Shown here: piece by piece, positions 28,409 to 37,665 of the stretch
Layout of the letters: the number at the start of each line of letters is the position of its first letter
Position numbering within the stretch: the stretch's first letter is position 1
Virus record (IMG/VR): IMGVR_UViG_3300008107_000064
Span: 1 to 55,405 of that record
Source of the DNA: a virus
Length of the DNA stretch: 55,405 bases
Reading direction: 5' to 3' (one strand)
Translations under genes and position numbers: made by a program
The notes under the pieces: generated by a model
Told to the model about the DNA's origin: nothing
What the model saw: only the letters and a program-made list of their open reading frames with translations
The model's database searches: none

Positions 28409-28627
28409 ATGCAGAACAACCAACTCAAAAGCATCGTCGAGCGCATCGAGCGGCTTGAGGAAGAGAAAGCAGCCATCCTCTCCGACATCAAAGACGTGCT
28501 GTTAGAAGCCAAATCAAACGGCTTCGAACCCAAGATCATCCGCAAGGTCATCGCCCTGCGTAAGATGGACCCAGACGAGCGCGAGCAACTCAATCTCATG
28601 ATTGAAACCTATATGGCCGCGCTGTAA
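28409..28627 (+). CDS. GapR-like nucleoid protein (DUF2312 family)
   Basis: 72 residues with GGAGG seven bases before ATG. It matches GapR/DUF2312 closely: QLKSIVERIERLEEEKAAI, DIKDVLLEAKSNGFEPK and RKVIALRKMDPDEREQ. In Alphaproteobacteria GapR clamps over-twisted AT-rich DNA and supports replication and transcription. The phage copy may help replication, packaging or host DNA take-over. It is the first gene of the packaging/morphogenesis operon. A strong inverted repeat lies between it and terS. Confidence 0.85.
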   Translation: MQNNQLKSIVERIERLEEEKAAILSDIKDVLLEAKSNGFEPKIIRKVIALRKMDPDEREQLNLMIETYMAAL

Positions 28628-28649
28628 GATTAACCCGTCCCCTCGGACG

Positions 28650-28702
28650 CCCGGCCCCGTTGCCTCAGCGACCCCGCACTTCACTGTGAACGCGGGGCCG
28701 GG
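28650..28702 (+). repeat. Inverted-repeat region with two competing hairpins upstream of terS
   Basis: CCCGGCCCCG (28650-28659) is perfectly complementary to CGGGGCCGGG (28693-28702). The right arm can instead pair as GCGGGG (28692-28697) with CCCCGC (28672-28677), enclosing TTCACTGTGAA, which forms its own stem. The two structures exclude each other. The position just upstream of terS also makes it a candidate packaging (pac/cos) site or attenuator. Confidence 0.7.
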
Positions 28703-28726
28703 TTCTAACAGTAGGACACAAAACCC

Positions 28727-29140
28727 ATGGTCATGGGCCGACCCTCAAAATACTCCGAAGAACTCGCCGAGCGTATCTGCACCGAGATCGCCAACGGAAA
28801 ACCCGTCTTCGCCATCTGCCAAGAAGACTGGTGCCCATCAGAATTTACCATCTACAAATGGCTGAGGGACAAGGAAGACTTTTCAAAGGCTTACGCGCAC
28901 GCGCGCGAGATCCAGCAGGAGCGCTTCGCAGCCGAGGTGATCGCCATCGCCGACACCGAAAAAGACCCGGCCATCGCACGCAACCGCATGGATGCGCGCA
29001 AGTGGTACGCCGGCAAGGTCAGCCCGAAGAAGTGGGGCGACCGCGTCGATATCGACGCTAAGGTCGAAGTGAACTCAGGGCCCAGCGAGAACCTCATGGC
29101 CCTGCTCGCAATGGCTGAAAAGAATGGCAAATCTAATTGA
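28727..29140 (+). CDS. terS: Terminase small subunit
   Basis: 137 residues; an ATG two codons later (MGRPSKYS) is possible. The N-terminal GRPSKYSEELAERICTEIANG and WCPSEFTIYKWLRDKEDF form an HTH DNA-binding region typical of Sf6-type small terminases. The C-terminal region has NRMDARKWYAGKVSPKKWGD, a conserved element of this family. It recognises phage DNA and hands it to the large subunit, whose gene overlaps its end by 17 bases. Confidence 0.88.
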   Translation: MVMGRPSKYSEELAERICTEIANGKPVFAICQEDWCPSEFTIYKWLRDKEDFSKAYAHAREIQQERFAAEVIAIADTEKDPAIARNRMDARKWYAGKVSPKKWGDRVDIDAKVEVNSGPSENLMALLAMAEKNGKSN

Positions 29141-30560
29141 GCTGTGGAACCGCCTGACCCCGCAGGAGCGCGTCCTCGCAGACTGGCGGATGGGATGGCT
29201 GCGGAAACGTCTCGATCACCAGATCCCGCCACCCGGCGAAGACTGGACCGTCTGGCTGCTGCTCGCAGGCCGTGGCGCCGGCAAGACCCGCACCGCTGCC
29301 GAGACGATCGGCGAATGGGCAGCCATGCAGCCGGGCACCCGCTGGTTGGTCTCAGCCCCCACCTACGGCGACCTGATCGGCGTTTGCTTCGAAGGTGAAT
29401 CCGGCCTGCTCAACGTCGTCCCCCGCGAGCTGGTGGCGTCGTACAACAAGAGCGACGTCGAGCTGAAGCTCGCCAACGGATCTATCCTCAAGGGCATCAC
29501 AGCCGAAAAGCCAGAACGCTTTCGCGGTCCCCAGTTCCATGGTGGATGGCTCGACGAGCTGGCAGCGTGGCAGTATGCCGACGAGGCCTTCGACCTGCTT
29601 ATGTTCGGCATGCGCCTCGGCGATCGGCCCCGGCTGATCTGCACGACAACGCCTAAACCGAACACCATCATCCGCAATTTGCTCAAGCGCGAAGGCAAAG
29701 ACGTTGCCGTCACCCGCGCGTCCACTTATGCCAATCTCGACAACCTCGCGCCAACATTCCGCGACCAGATCCTGCGCTACGAGGGCACAACGATCGGGCG
29801 CCAAGAGATCCACGCCGAGGTGATCAACCCCGAAGAAATGGGCATCATCCGCCGATCGCAGATCAAGCAATGGCGGGGCGACCTGCCAGAACTCGACTTC
29901 GTCGTGCTCTCGCTCGACACTGCATTCACCGAAGAAACAGGCGGCGGGTCCGACCCAGACTATTCAGCCTGCGTCGTCTGGGGCGTGTTCAGCCCGCGCG
30001 CCGATCGCCGGGACATCATCCTGCTTGATTGCTGGCAAGAGCGGCTCGGCTTTCCCGATCTCATCGTGCGCGCCAAGAAGGAAATGAAGGCCGTCTATTC
30101 GCCCCGGCAGAAGGCCCTCATCAAGCCGCTGGTCGGCCCCAGCTACATGGAAGACTCTGGGCGCAAGCCTGACGTCATGCTCATTGAAGACAAGGGATCA
30201 GGCATCAGCCTGCGGCAGATGATGGCCCGCGAAGGCCTGATCGCCGCGCCCTACAACCCCGGCAGGGCCAGCAAGCTTGACCGCCTGCACGCGATCTCGC
30301 CGCTCTTCGCAGCCGGGCGCGTGTGGATCACCGAAAGCAGCAAGGTGCCGGGCGAGTTCGTGAGCTGGGCGCAGCCGCTGATCGAGCAGCTCTGCACCTA
30401 TTCTGGCAAAGACACGATCCCGCACGACGATCTGATGGACGCAGCCGTGCAGGGCTTACGTTATATCGCCGATCGCGATATGATCCGCGTCACGCGCCCT
30501 GAGCCGCCAGAGCCACGGGCTTACGATGATCGACCGAAGGGCAACCCATATGCCGCTTGA
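29124..30560 (+). CDS. terL: Terminase large subunit
   Basis: 478 residues. ATPase: Walker A GRGAGKT at 49-55, Walker B GWLDEL with Asp144/Glu145, and coupling motif TTTP at 174-177. Nuclease: SLDTAF with Asp265, LIEDKGSG with Glu355/Asp356, and HDDLMDA with Asp435/436/439. It is the DNA-packaging motor and headful or cos nuclease. All key residues are present and length is typical. It overlaps the small subunit and the large downstream ORF (10 bases). Confidence 0.95.
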   Translation: MANLIELWNRLTPQERVLADWRMGWLRKRLDHQIPPPGEDWTVWLLLAGRGAGKTRTAAETIGEWAAMQPGTRWLVSAPTYGDLIGVCFEGESGLLNVVPRELVASYNKSDVELKLANGSILKGITAEKPERFRGPQFHGGWLDELAAWQYADEAFDLLMFGMRLGDRPRLICTTTPKPNTIIRNLLKREGKDVAVTRASTYANLDNLAPTFRDQILRYEGTTIGRQEIHAEVINPEEMGIIRRSQIKQWRGDLPELDFVVLSLDTAFTEETGGGSDPDYSACVVWGVFSPRADRRDIILLDCWQERLGFPDLIVRAKKEMKAVYSPRQKALIKPLVGPSYMEDSGRKPDVMLIEDKGSGISLRQMMAREGLIAAPYNPGRASKLDRLHAISPLFAAGRVWITESSKVPGEFVSWAQPLIEQLCTYSGKDTIPHDDLMDAAVQGLRYIADRDMIRVTRPEPPEPRAYDDRPKGNPYAA

Positions 30561-33500
30561 TGACGACGAAACAGCCGCCCAGCGCATGAACCGCGTCAGC
30601 CGGGAGATCCGGGCAGGCGCGCAGCCGATCCTCGGCGGTGGCTACAGCGCCAACATTGGCGGCAGCATGGGGCCGCTGTCTGGCACTGCGTTCTCGTCAT
30701 CGAACGACCGCGTTGCCGGCCAGCCGAGCGTCGCAGGCGTCGCAGCAGGCCTCGGCCCTCTGTCAGCACAGTTCATCAAGCCCACGCAGCGTGGCGCCCC
30801 AGCAGCCTATGGCGTTGGCCTCGGCGGCAAGCCGTTCGACGCCGACACCTACTTCGGCGTGAATGCGACGAAGACGCCGGGCGGCATGCAGTATGGCGTG
30901 AACGTCGGGCGCGATGGCGCGTTCTTGTCTGGCAACTACAACCCGACGCGCCGTGATGTGAACATCATGGGCGGCTATGAGCGCAGGTTCCAAGAAGGCG
31001 GCCCGGTGACGCCGCGCAGGCTTGGCTCGATGATCGTGCCGCCTGAAGAGCAGGGCGCCGTTAGTCCGAGCTGGCAAGGCGTCGGCGAAGGATTGCAGAC
31101 TGTTGCGTCTGGCATTGGGCCCGCGTTGCAGAGCGCTGGCGAATATGTCTCGTCTGTCAGCCCCGGCCAGTTTGTCAGCGACGTCGGCACGGTTGCTGGT
31201 CACATGTACGAAGCTGCAAAAGAAAACCCCGCAGAGTTTATCGGCGGTGCAATGCCGCTTATTGGCAACATCTACTCAGCAAAAGACGTATCAGAGCTGA
31301 AGGACAAGATCCGCGCTGCACGCGAAGCCGGTCGTGAAGACATCGCGCAAACGCTGGAGAAGTTCGCACCGCTCGCAGCCGCTGGCGCTGTCATGCCGTT
31401 TGGCGCTGGTGCAGCAACAGGCGCTGTTGTTCGAGGCGCGGAGCGCGCCGCTGCAAAGGGCGCAGCAAAAGACATCGCAAAGCTCACCGATGATGTTGCA
31501 GCAACTGACAAGGCAGCCGTCGAAGGCGTCGTGTCATCCGCTGAACATGCCGCCGCTGTCGAAGCGCCGCAGGTGCCGCAGTCCGTGTTCCAACCCGAAC
31601 CAGTCATGACTGCGTTTGAAAACACGCCTACACCAGAAGTGATGCGTGAAAGCATCATTGGTGAGATCTCGCAGTCGATCGCGGCCAGCGATGGCGCAGT
31701 CGCAAAGCTCCCAACAACAATGGGCCTCGGCCCGATGTACGTTGTCGATAGCGGTGTGCAGCCAGAAGGCAAAGGATTCATCCTTGCCGGTACGACCAAC
31801 AAGAATGCATCCGCGCAGATCGAGGGCATCTCGCCTCTGCTTGAGAAATATTCCGATATGGCCTTGAACCCGGATCAGTGGGCGACAGGCATGGCAGAAG
31901 CAACCGGCAACGCAAATGTTGTCGCGCCTCCGTATCGCTTCATGAAAGAGATCCTGCCCGGTGGTGACTACGAAGTCATCCTCAAGAATATGACGCCGGG
32001 TCAGGTCGCCGAGCGTAAGCAAGGCATCGCAGCCGGCAAAGAGTTCTTCGATGCATTCGTCAACGGACAAATGAAGGTCGAAGACACTGGCAAGCTCTTC
32101 ATGTGGGGCATGCTGTCGCGCGGTGTTAATCCTTACACCCATGAAGGCCTGTTCATCGACGCATTCAGAGGCATTGAGCCTTGGATCAAGATGGCGGCTG
32201 AAGGCAAGTTCACCAAAGAAGTCGCTGAAGGCCCCTACAAAGAATGGGCCGCAAGCAGTGCGCAAAAAGGATCAGGTCAGCCCGGCGCTGGCGCTATGCA
32301 CAACCTCAATGCGTTTGGCGAAGACTTCCTGCTGAAGATGGGAACGCCCGGCGCTGATGGCATTACGCCATTGCAGAAGCTTCACGATCTCATGTGCGAC
32401 CCTAATCTGTCGGGCCGCGACATTCGTCGTGCGTTTGCTGAGACTGGCGAAGGTGTGGGCATCGACAACAAGGTCGTGTCGTTCATTCTGCTCGCGACAG
32501 GCCGCGATGACGTTATGGTCATCGACCGCATTCAGCTCAAGAACCTGTGGGATGATGGTCGCTTCGAAGACTTCAACATCTGGGACGGCATCTCTGTCCC
32601 GGTGGTGAAGACGGCGGATGGAAACACAACGCGCTTCCCGCCAACCGAAGAAGGCCGCGCACAGGCGAAGGCATTCAAGGAAGCCAACCCCGGATCCGAA
32701 TCCAGCAACGCAGCCGTCACCGGCTCGTCGCTTGCTGAAGCCACCTACGGTGCCAAGGGCATTTTGGTCTATGAGGCGATCGAAGATGCACTGATGAAGA
32801 ACGTACAGGCGCTTTATGACCGTATCGGCATGGGCGATGAAATCATCACGCCCGGCATCTTCCACTGGGATACATGGGTGGCCCGCTCCAATCAGGAAGC
32901 CTCCCACGGCTCTCTTCCTGCCATTCTCAGGCAGGCGCAAGGCGTGGAGGATCCGCTGGCCGGGATCTACTCTAAGCAGGGCGACTACCAGACATATGCT
33001 TATGGGGCTAAGTATTTCCGTGGACCGGAAGGCCCCTACTTTACCATGCCGCTTTCGACCGGCGATGAGCTGCGCCTGAGCGTGCAGGAAATGCAGCGTT
33101 TGCAGGGCGAGCTGGCGGATTACACCAAGGGCGCTGTGCCGGTGCCAACTCCTGTCGTGACAAATCCTGTCACCGGCGAGCTGCGTGAGTTCGCCAATAC
33201 CCCTGCTGGCCGCAAGGAAGCCAATGCCTATGCGGCTGAGCTGACGGCGGCTGCCCGTGAAGAAGCGCGTGCCGCTAATCCTTCGTTGTCGCGTTCAGAG
33301 ATTACTGCTATAAAGGTACCTGTCGATGAACGCGGTTTCTCTGTTTCGTCGATAGAAGGACGACCTTGGTATGAAGACCAATCCATCAATCGAGAACGGG
33401 TCGATAAGCTCATCAGAAATGCAGCCCAGCGGTCAGAACAGTCTGCTGGATCAACTGCTCAAGCGGCAGTACCCAATGTCGCAGGACGAACAGTCAGCGA

Positions 33501-34713
33501 AGCCAGAAGTGCAGCAGGGTTCGAATCTGGACTACCACGCACGTATGGACAAGTGGCTGGAGGATCACTCCAACGAGTGGTAGCAAACGATCCACCGGCG
33601 TTCAGCGCGCCGGTGGTCAATGCGTTTGAACCAAACCCATCCGCGTCGTCAGTTTACAATCAAGCCAATCACTCGACCCCGCTCGTCTATGAGCTGGAGA
33701 CTGGGTCACAGGCAGCAAAAGACTTCCACGCTGCGATCGCAAAAGCGAAGAAGCAAAATCCATTCGGCGCTGCGGTGACATTGTACAAGCCAAAAGAATA
33801 CGCAGGCATGCGCTTGTTCTTGACGCCAGACGGCACGGCTGGTTTTGCACTGAAGGGTGACGACATCGTCTCGGTGTTCAACGCTGCGAACGGCCCGCAT
33901 AGGAAAGTTGCGAACTCGTTGCTTGATGTGGCTATCTCGCAAGGCGGTCGCAAGCTTGATGCGTTCGACACCGCTCTTCCAAAGATCTATGCGGCAAGCG
34001 GTTTCAAGACGACATCGCGCATGTCGTTTGATCCGCAATATGCGCCACCCGGCTGGAACTATAAGACGTTCGCCGAGTTCAACGACGGTAAGCCAGACGT
34101 CGTTCACATGGTCTACGATCCGCGCCACAATGCATCGTATGATCCAAGCGATGGCCGTTTCTTCAAGGACTACGATGATGCTGTCGAGCATCAGAGCAAG
34201 GCCGTGAAGACAACGAACAACTATATTGATGCCACGCGCAAGGCATACGACAAGCGCATGAAGAAGGCGACGGAAGCAACGTCGTTCATACCCGGCTTTG
34301 CCAAAGGTGGGGCTGTTGAAAAGAAAACAGACTTCGGAGACCTGATCTTCGATGTCGCGCATCTTGCTGCGCGCAAAGACATCACCAAGCGCCAGATGGC
34401 GCTGTTGGTTAAGCTTGCGACAGGCGCGGATGCAGAATGGTCCGCTAATGTTGCGGGCCACTTGATTGGCGGCGATGGCACAAAGCTTCGACTGCATGCA
34501 GAGCGTCATCCAAAGATTGTGAAGGCTGTCGCACGCATCAATGAGATGCTCGGCGGCAACAAGTGGAAGGGGCTCACCGATGAGCACCCGCTCGCTGGTG
34601 CGCGCGTCAATCATGAGCTGATTGAAGAAGCGATGAACAGTGGCATGATCAAAGACAACGCCGAAATGAAGAAGGCGCTGCGCAAGCTCATGGAAGGATC
34701 AACCCATGGCTGA
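30550..34713 (+). CDS. Giant multidomain virion/polyvalent-type protein
   Basis: 1387 residues from the ATG at 30550; an in-frame start at 30526 lies inside terL. The N-terminus is Gly-rich with FQEGGPVTPRRL. A hydrophobic Ala/Gly region lies near 270-310. Around 633-660, GVGIDNKVVSFILLATGRDD then VMVIDRI resembles the helix-hairpin-helix and catalytic-Asp region of HhH-GPD glycosylases. Around 1040-1190 there is a GNAT-like segment (VANSLLDVAISQGGRKLDAF, LPKIYAASGFKTTSRMSF, DVVHMVYDP). FAKGGAVEKK precedes the C-terminus. It may be ejected with DNA and act in the host. Domain calls are by eye and tentative. Confidence 0.65.
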   Translation: MPLDDDETAAQRMNRVSREIRAGAQPILGGGYSANIGGSMGPLSGTAFSSSNDRVAGQPSVAGVAAGLGPLSAQFIKPTQRGAPAAYGVGLGGKPFDADTYFGVNATKTPGGMQYGVNVGRDGAFLSGNYNPTRRDVNIMGGYERRFQEGGPVTPRRLGSMIVPPEEQGAVSPSWQGVGEGLQTVASGIGPALQSAGEYVSSVSPGQFVSDVGTVAGHMYEAAKENPAEFIGGAMPLIGNIYSAKDVSELKDKIRAAREAGREDIAQTLEKFAPLAAAGAVMPFGAGAATGAVVRGAERAAAKGAAKDIAKLTDDVAATDKAAVEGVVSSAEHAAAVEAPQVPQSVFQPEPVMTAFENTPTPEVMRESIIGEISQSIAASDGAVAKLPTTMGLGPMYVVDSGVQPEGKGFILAGTTNKNASAQIEGISPLLEKYSDMALNPDQWATGMAEATGNANVVAPPYRFMKEILPGGDYEVILKNMTPGQVAERKQGIAAGKEFFDAFVNGQMKVEDTGKLFMWGMLSRGVNPYTHEGLFIDAFRGIEPWIKMAAEGKFTKEVAEGPYKEWAASSAQKGSGQPGAGAMHNLNAFGEDFLLKMGTPGADGITPLQKLHDLMCDPNLSGRDIRRAFAETGEGVGIDNKVVSFILLATGRDDVMVIDRIQLKNLWDDGRFEDFNIWDGISVPVVKTADGNTTRFPPTEEGRAQAKAFKEANPGSESSNAAVTGSSLAEATYGAKGILVYEAIEDALMKNVQALYDRIGMGDEIITPGIFHWDTWVARSNQEASHGSLPAILRQAQGVEDPLAGIYSKQGDYQTYAYGAKYFRGPEGPYFTMPLSTGDELRLSVQEMQRLQGELADYTKGAVPVPTPVVTNPVTGELREFANTPAGRKEANAYAAELTAAAREEARAANPSLSRSEITAIKVPVDERGFSVSSIEGRPWYEDQSINRERVDKLIRNAAQRSEQSAGSTAQAAVPNVAGRTVSEARSAAGFESGLPRTYGQVAGGSLQRVVANDPPAFSAPVVNAFEPNPSASSVYNQANHSTPLVYELETGSQAAKDFHAAIAKAKKQNPFGAAVTLYKPKEYAGMRLFLTPDGTAGFALKGDDIVSVFNAANGPHRKVANSLLDVAISQGGRKLDAFDTALPKIYAASGFKTTSRMSFDPQYAPPGWNYKTFAEFNDGKPDVVHMVYDPRHNASYDPSDGRFFKDYDDAVEHQSKAVKTTNNYIDATRKAYDKRMKKATEATSFIPGFAKGGAVEKKTDFGDLIFDVAHLAARKDITKRQMALLVKLATGADAEWSANVAGHLIGGDGTKLRLHAERHPKIVKAVARINEMLGGNKWKGLTDEHPLAGARVNHELIEEAMNSGMIKDNAEMKKALRKLMEGSTHG

Positions 34714-35167
34714 CTTCACGCCGGAAGATCTCGGCAACATGGATGATGGTGCTGAGACGCAAGAGACGCTTGAGATCTTGCGTCAGTCTATCATTCAAGA
34801 AGAAGGCACCGATGCCAACATCGAAGAGCGTTTGAAGCAGCTCTACATTTGCCTGAAAGCGAACGAGATGTTCATCCTTCGCATTGGCAACACGGTGTTC
34901 TTGTTGCGCCCGATGGGCGGAACGTCCGTCGAGTTCCACGTCGCAACCATCGAAGATCCGAAGACGCTGATGGATCGCATGGTGACCGGCGCAAAGACGC
35001 TGAAGGGTTTCGGCTATACGCATGTGCGTTCTTACTCTTCCAATCCTGCATTCGTTCGCATGGCGAAGCAGATGGCATCGAGCGCGTGGGTGAAGCCTAC
35101 AATCACGCAGCAGCCGCCACGGGAAAATGACAAGTTCCCCGTCTATCAATTCGATGCGGATCTTTAA
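34706..35167 (+). CDS. Conserved phage protein, possibly acetyltransferase-like
   Basis: 153 residues, overlapping the giant protein by eight bases. The N-terminal 50 residues are an acidic helix. The rest is an alpha/beta domain (ANEMFILRIGNTVFLLRP, VEFHVATIEDPKTLMDRMV, then GYTHVRSYSSNPAFVRMAKQ). The order of strands and helices recalls small GNAT-like proteins carried by T7-like phages in the virion module, but no acetyl-CoA motif is convincing. Function otherwise unknown. Confidence 0.62.
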   Translation: MADFTPEDLGNMDDGAETQETLEILRQSIIQEEGTDANIEERLKQLYICLKANEMFILRIGNTVFLLRPMGGTSVEFHVATIEDPKTLMDRMVTGAKTLKGFGYTHVRSYSSNPAFVRMAKQMASSAWVKPTITQQPPRENDKFPVYQFDADL

Positions 35168-35169
35168 TC

Positions 35170-37662
35170 ATGCCTGTTATCGCCGCCGTAGCCGTCGTTG
35201 CAGAAGTTGTTGGCGCAGTCGCAGGCGTTGAGCTTGCTGCTGGTGCGATCGGAAGCGCAGTGCTTGGTGGCGCTGTTGCGGAAAGTTCTGTCATTGCTTC
35301 TGCTGTTGGCGGCGCTGTGCTTGGTGCAGGAACAGGCGCGCTTACATCTGCGGTCACAGGTGGCAACGTATTACAAGGTGCTGCGCTTGGCGCATTGACG
35401 GGTGGTATCGGCAGCGGCGTTGCGCCAATCATTGGCGAAGCTGTGTCTGGAGCAATCGGTGCGGGATCTATTGCAAACGGCGTGACCACTGCGATCTCTT
35501 CATTGGTTGGCGGCACAGCAGGTGGACTAGCACAAGGTCAAGACTTCGGCGAAGCAATGCTAAATGCGCTGCCCGGCGCGCTTGGCGCTGGTATGTTCGT
35601 TGGTTCTGGCTTGAAAGATCTTCTGTCTGAAACTGTCGATGGTTTCTTTGATTCAACCGGCGATGACCTTGTCGATAACACAACAACAGATTGGGACGGT
35701 GATGGCCGTCTTACCAACCGAGATGTTGCGCCTGACATTGACGGCGATGGAAGAATTACTGAAGCAGACGCTGATAGATATATCGCGCGCTATGAAGGCG
35801 ATGAGCCTGTCATTGAAGGTGAAGTTGGCGAAGTTCAAGGGCCGCCTATGCCGCCCGAAGACAACGCTACAATTAGCGAGCGCGTGCAAGCGCAGATTGA
35901 TGCAAAGAACGCTGAAAGCTTGAATGTTCCTGAAGGTGCTACACCAACAAAAATTCTTGATCTTGCGCGTGAAGCGGCAAATCGCGGTGTGCTTGAGCAG
36001 TGGGCAAACAATGCTGACAATGCGAACGCATGGAACACTGCTGTAAAGAGCGGTCTTCTTGTCACTGAGGTAGGTCAAACAGACTTCCTTGACGAAGTTG
36101 TCGCAAAGAACAACGCGGTGCGTGCAGCGCGTCCAACATTCACTGCGCCAACACTGAGCGATGTGTCGTTCACTGAATCTCTTTATGATCCTGCTGAAGT
36201 TGCAGCTATCACGAAGAGCCCGCAGGCAATCTTTGAGATCATGGAAGCAAACCGTCCGACAACGGTCGAGGCAAAAGCGCCGAGCATCTATGATTACATC
36301 ACAGAAACAAATAAAGCTTCTGTGCAGGCTGCTGAGAGAGCATGGAACCCGCCGAGCGCAGACACGCTGACGGCGGCTGATCGCACGCTCGCGCAGACAA
36401 GCGCATATGAGAAGTTGCAGAACGCTGCCACACGCAATCAAGAGATCATTGAGTTCTATCAAAGCCTCGATCAGAAGACGATGTTGCCGACCGAGAAGGC
36501 GAACCTTGCCGATGCGCTGCAAGCGCAAGACAAGATCATCAGCCTCATGGGCAAGTATGAGCCGACAATCGCGCAGGCAGCGCCGACGGTCGATTACAGC
36601 AACTACGGCATGACCGGCGAAGTGGTGCAGGCGCAGTCCGCACCCGTTACGCCGCAGGTCGTGGATGCGAGCGGGTTTGATCCGCTGGCTGGCCGCTCCT
36701 CAGTCTATGCGCCCACGCAGATGGTCTCCAACCCGAACGCCTACGGCATGATGGGCGAGCAGTCGTTCTACGGCGGCCCCCTGACACAAACTGGCACCGT
36801 GGGCGCGCCCAGCTCTGGCGCTATCGGCTCTGGTGACGTCGCCGGCTTCTTAGACCGCATGACTGCTGATGCCTATCAGTCAATGCTGGCGCAGCCCAAT
36901 CAGGTCGCGGCTGCGCCAAGTTCTGGCAATATCAGCATCCCGTCCCTGACGATCCAAGGACCGGGGGTCACGATCCCCTCCGGCACTGGCGTCACAACCA
37001 CGATTCCGACGATCACGCCAACGCCGTTGGCATCGCTGGGGACCGGCACCGGCACGACGCCCCCAATCCAGTCAGCCACGTCTACGCCTTACGACTATAC
37101 GATCTACCCGAACTTCCAGCAGGAGCTGGAGAAGCAGCGCGAGATCGCCTTGGCTGGCACCGGCACGACGCCGGGGGGCACTTATACGGGCACGCTCAAC
37201 CCTGCTGGCGGGCGCTCGCTCGGAGATATGTCTGGGCTAAACTTCTACAGTTACGGCATGGGCTCTGAGAACCCGTTTTATAGGGCGCCTGCGGCGGCCA
37301 AAGGCGGCTATTTCGACGCTGATGCATACTTTGCAGAGGGCGGGCTGGTTGCCCCTCCTAAGCCTCCTGTGCAGCCTACAGTGGCCGCTTATCCGACCAT
37401 GGCCTACACGGATGGTCAGGGGCTCGTTGGCGCTGTTTCTGCCCCGCCGGCGCTCACGCCTTACGATATGTTCGGGTCCGACGCGCCGCATGCATCGCCC
37501 ATGGCGCCCGCGCCGGCTGCCGCAGCGCCAACCATGACGCCTGACAGCCCGCTATTGGCTATGCGCAACGTCAATGCTACGCCTGTCGCGGCTCCGATAT
37601 CGCAAAACCCAAATTTGGGGTACTCTCTCGGCATGTCGCCTCTCTCGCGGCTCAAGGGTTAA
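35170..37662 (+). CDS. Large virion protein with membrane-active N-terminus and two EF-hand-like loops
   Basis: 830 residues. Residues 1-140 are Gly/Ala/Val-rich and hydrophobic. At 175-186 (DWDGDGRLTNRD) and 190-201 (DIDGDGRITEAD) are two consecutive calcium-loop motifs of the EF-hand/dockerin kind. The centre is helical. The last 300 residues are Pro/Thr/Gly-rich with KGGYFDADAYFAEGG near 715-730. It is likely an internal or ejection protein whose shape or interactions depend on calcium. No enzyme motif is seen. Confidence 0.65.
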   Translation: MPVIAAVAVVAEVVGAVAGVELAAGAIGSAVLGGAVAESSVIASAVGGAVLGAGTGALTSAVTGGNVLQGAALGALTGGIGSGVAPIIGEAVSGAIGAGSIANGVTTAISSLVGGTAGGLAQGQDFGEAMLNALPGALGAGMFVGSGLKDLLSETVDGFFDSTGDDLVDNTTTDWDGDGRLTNRDVAPDIDGDGRITEADADRYIARYEGDEPVIEGEVGEVQGPPMPPEDNATISERVQAQIDAKNAESLNVPEGATPTKILDLAREAANRGVLEQWANNADNANAWNTAVKSGLLVTEVGQTDFLDEVVAKNNAVRAARPTFTAPTLSDVSFTESLYDPAEVAAITKSPQAIFEIMEANRPTTVEAKAPSIYDYITETNKASVQAAERAWNPPSADTLTAADRTLAQTSAYEKLQNAATRNQEIIEFYQSLDQKTMLPTEKANLADALQAQDKIISLMGKYEPTIAQAAPTVDYSNYGMTGEVVQAQSAPVTPQVVDASGFDPLAGRSSVYAPTQMVSNPNAYGMMGEQSFYGGPLTQTGTVGAPSSGAIGSGDVAGFLDRMTADAYQSMLAQPNQVAAAPSSGNISIPSLTIQGPGVTIPSGTGVTTTIPTITPTPLASLGTGTGTTPPIQSATSTPYDYTIYPNFQQELEKQREIALAGTGTTPGGTYTGTLNPAGGRSLGDMSGLNFYSYGMGSENPFYRAPAAAKGGYFDADAYFAEGGLVAPPKPPVQPTVAAYPTMAYTDGQGLVGAVSAPPALTPYDMFGSDAPHASPMAPAPAAAAPTMTPDSPLLAMRNVNATPVAAPISQNPNLGYSLGMSPLSRLKG

Positions 37663-37665
37663 TCC

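Noticed and set aside
33515-33530. GGGTTCGAATCTGG, resembling a tRNA T-loop or att core
   Set aside because: Flanking bases do not form a T-stem, it lies inside a long coding region, and no integrase is seen.
33706-34614. 302-codon minus-strand ORF
   Set aside because: Antisense shadow of the giant virion protein. Composition is rich in Cys, Arg and Ile as expected for such shadows.
35653-36528. 291-codon minus-strand ORF
   Set aside because: Antisense to the EF-hand virion protein, Cys/Arg-rich, no RBS and no domain.
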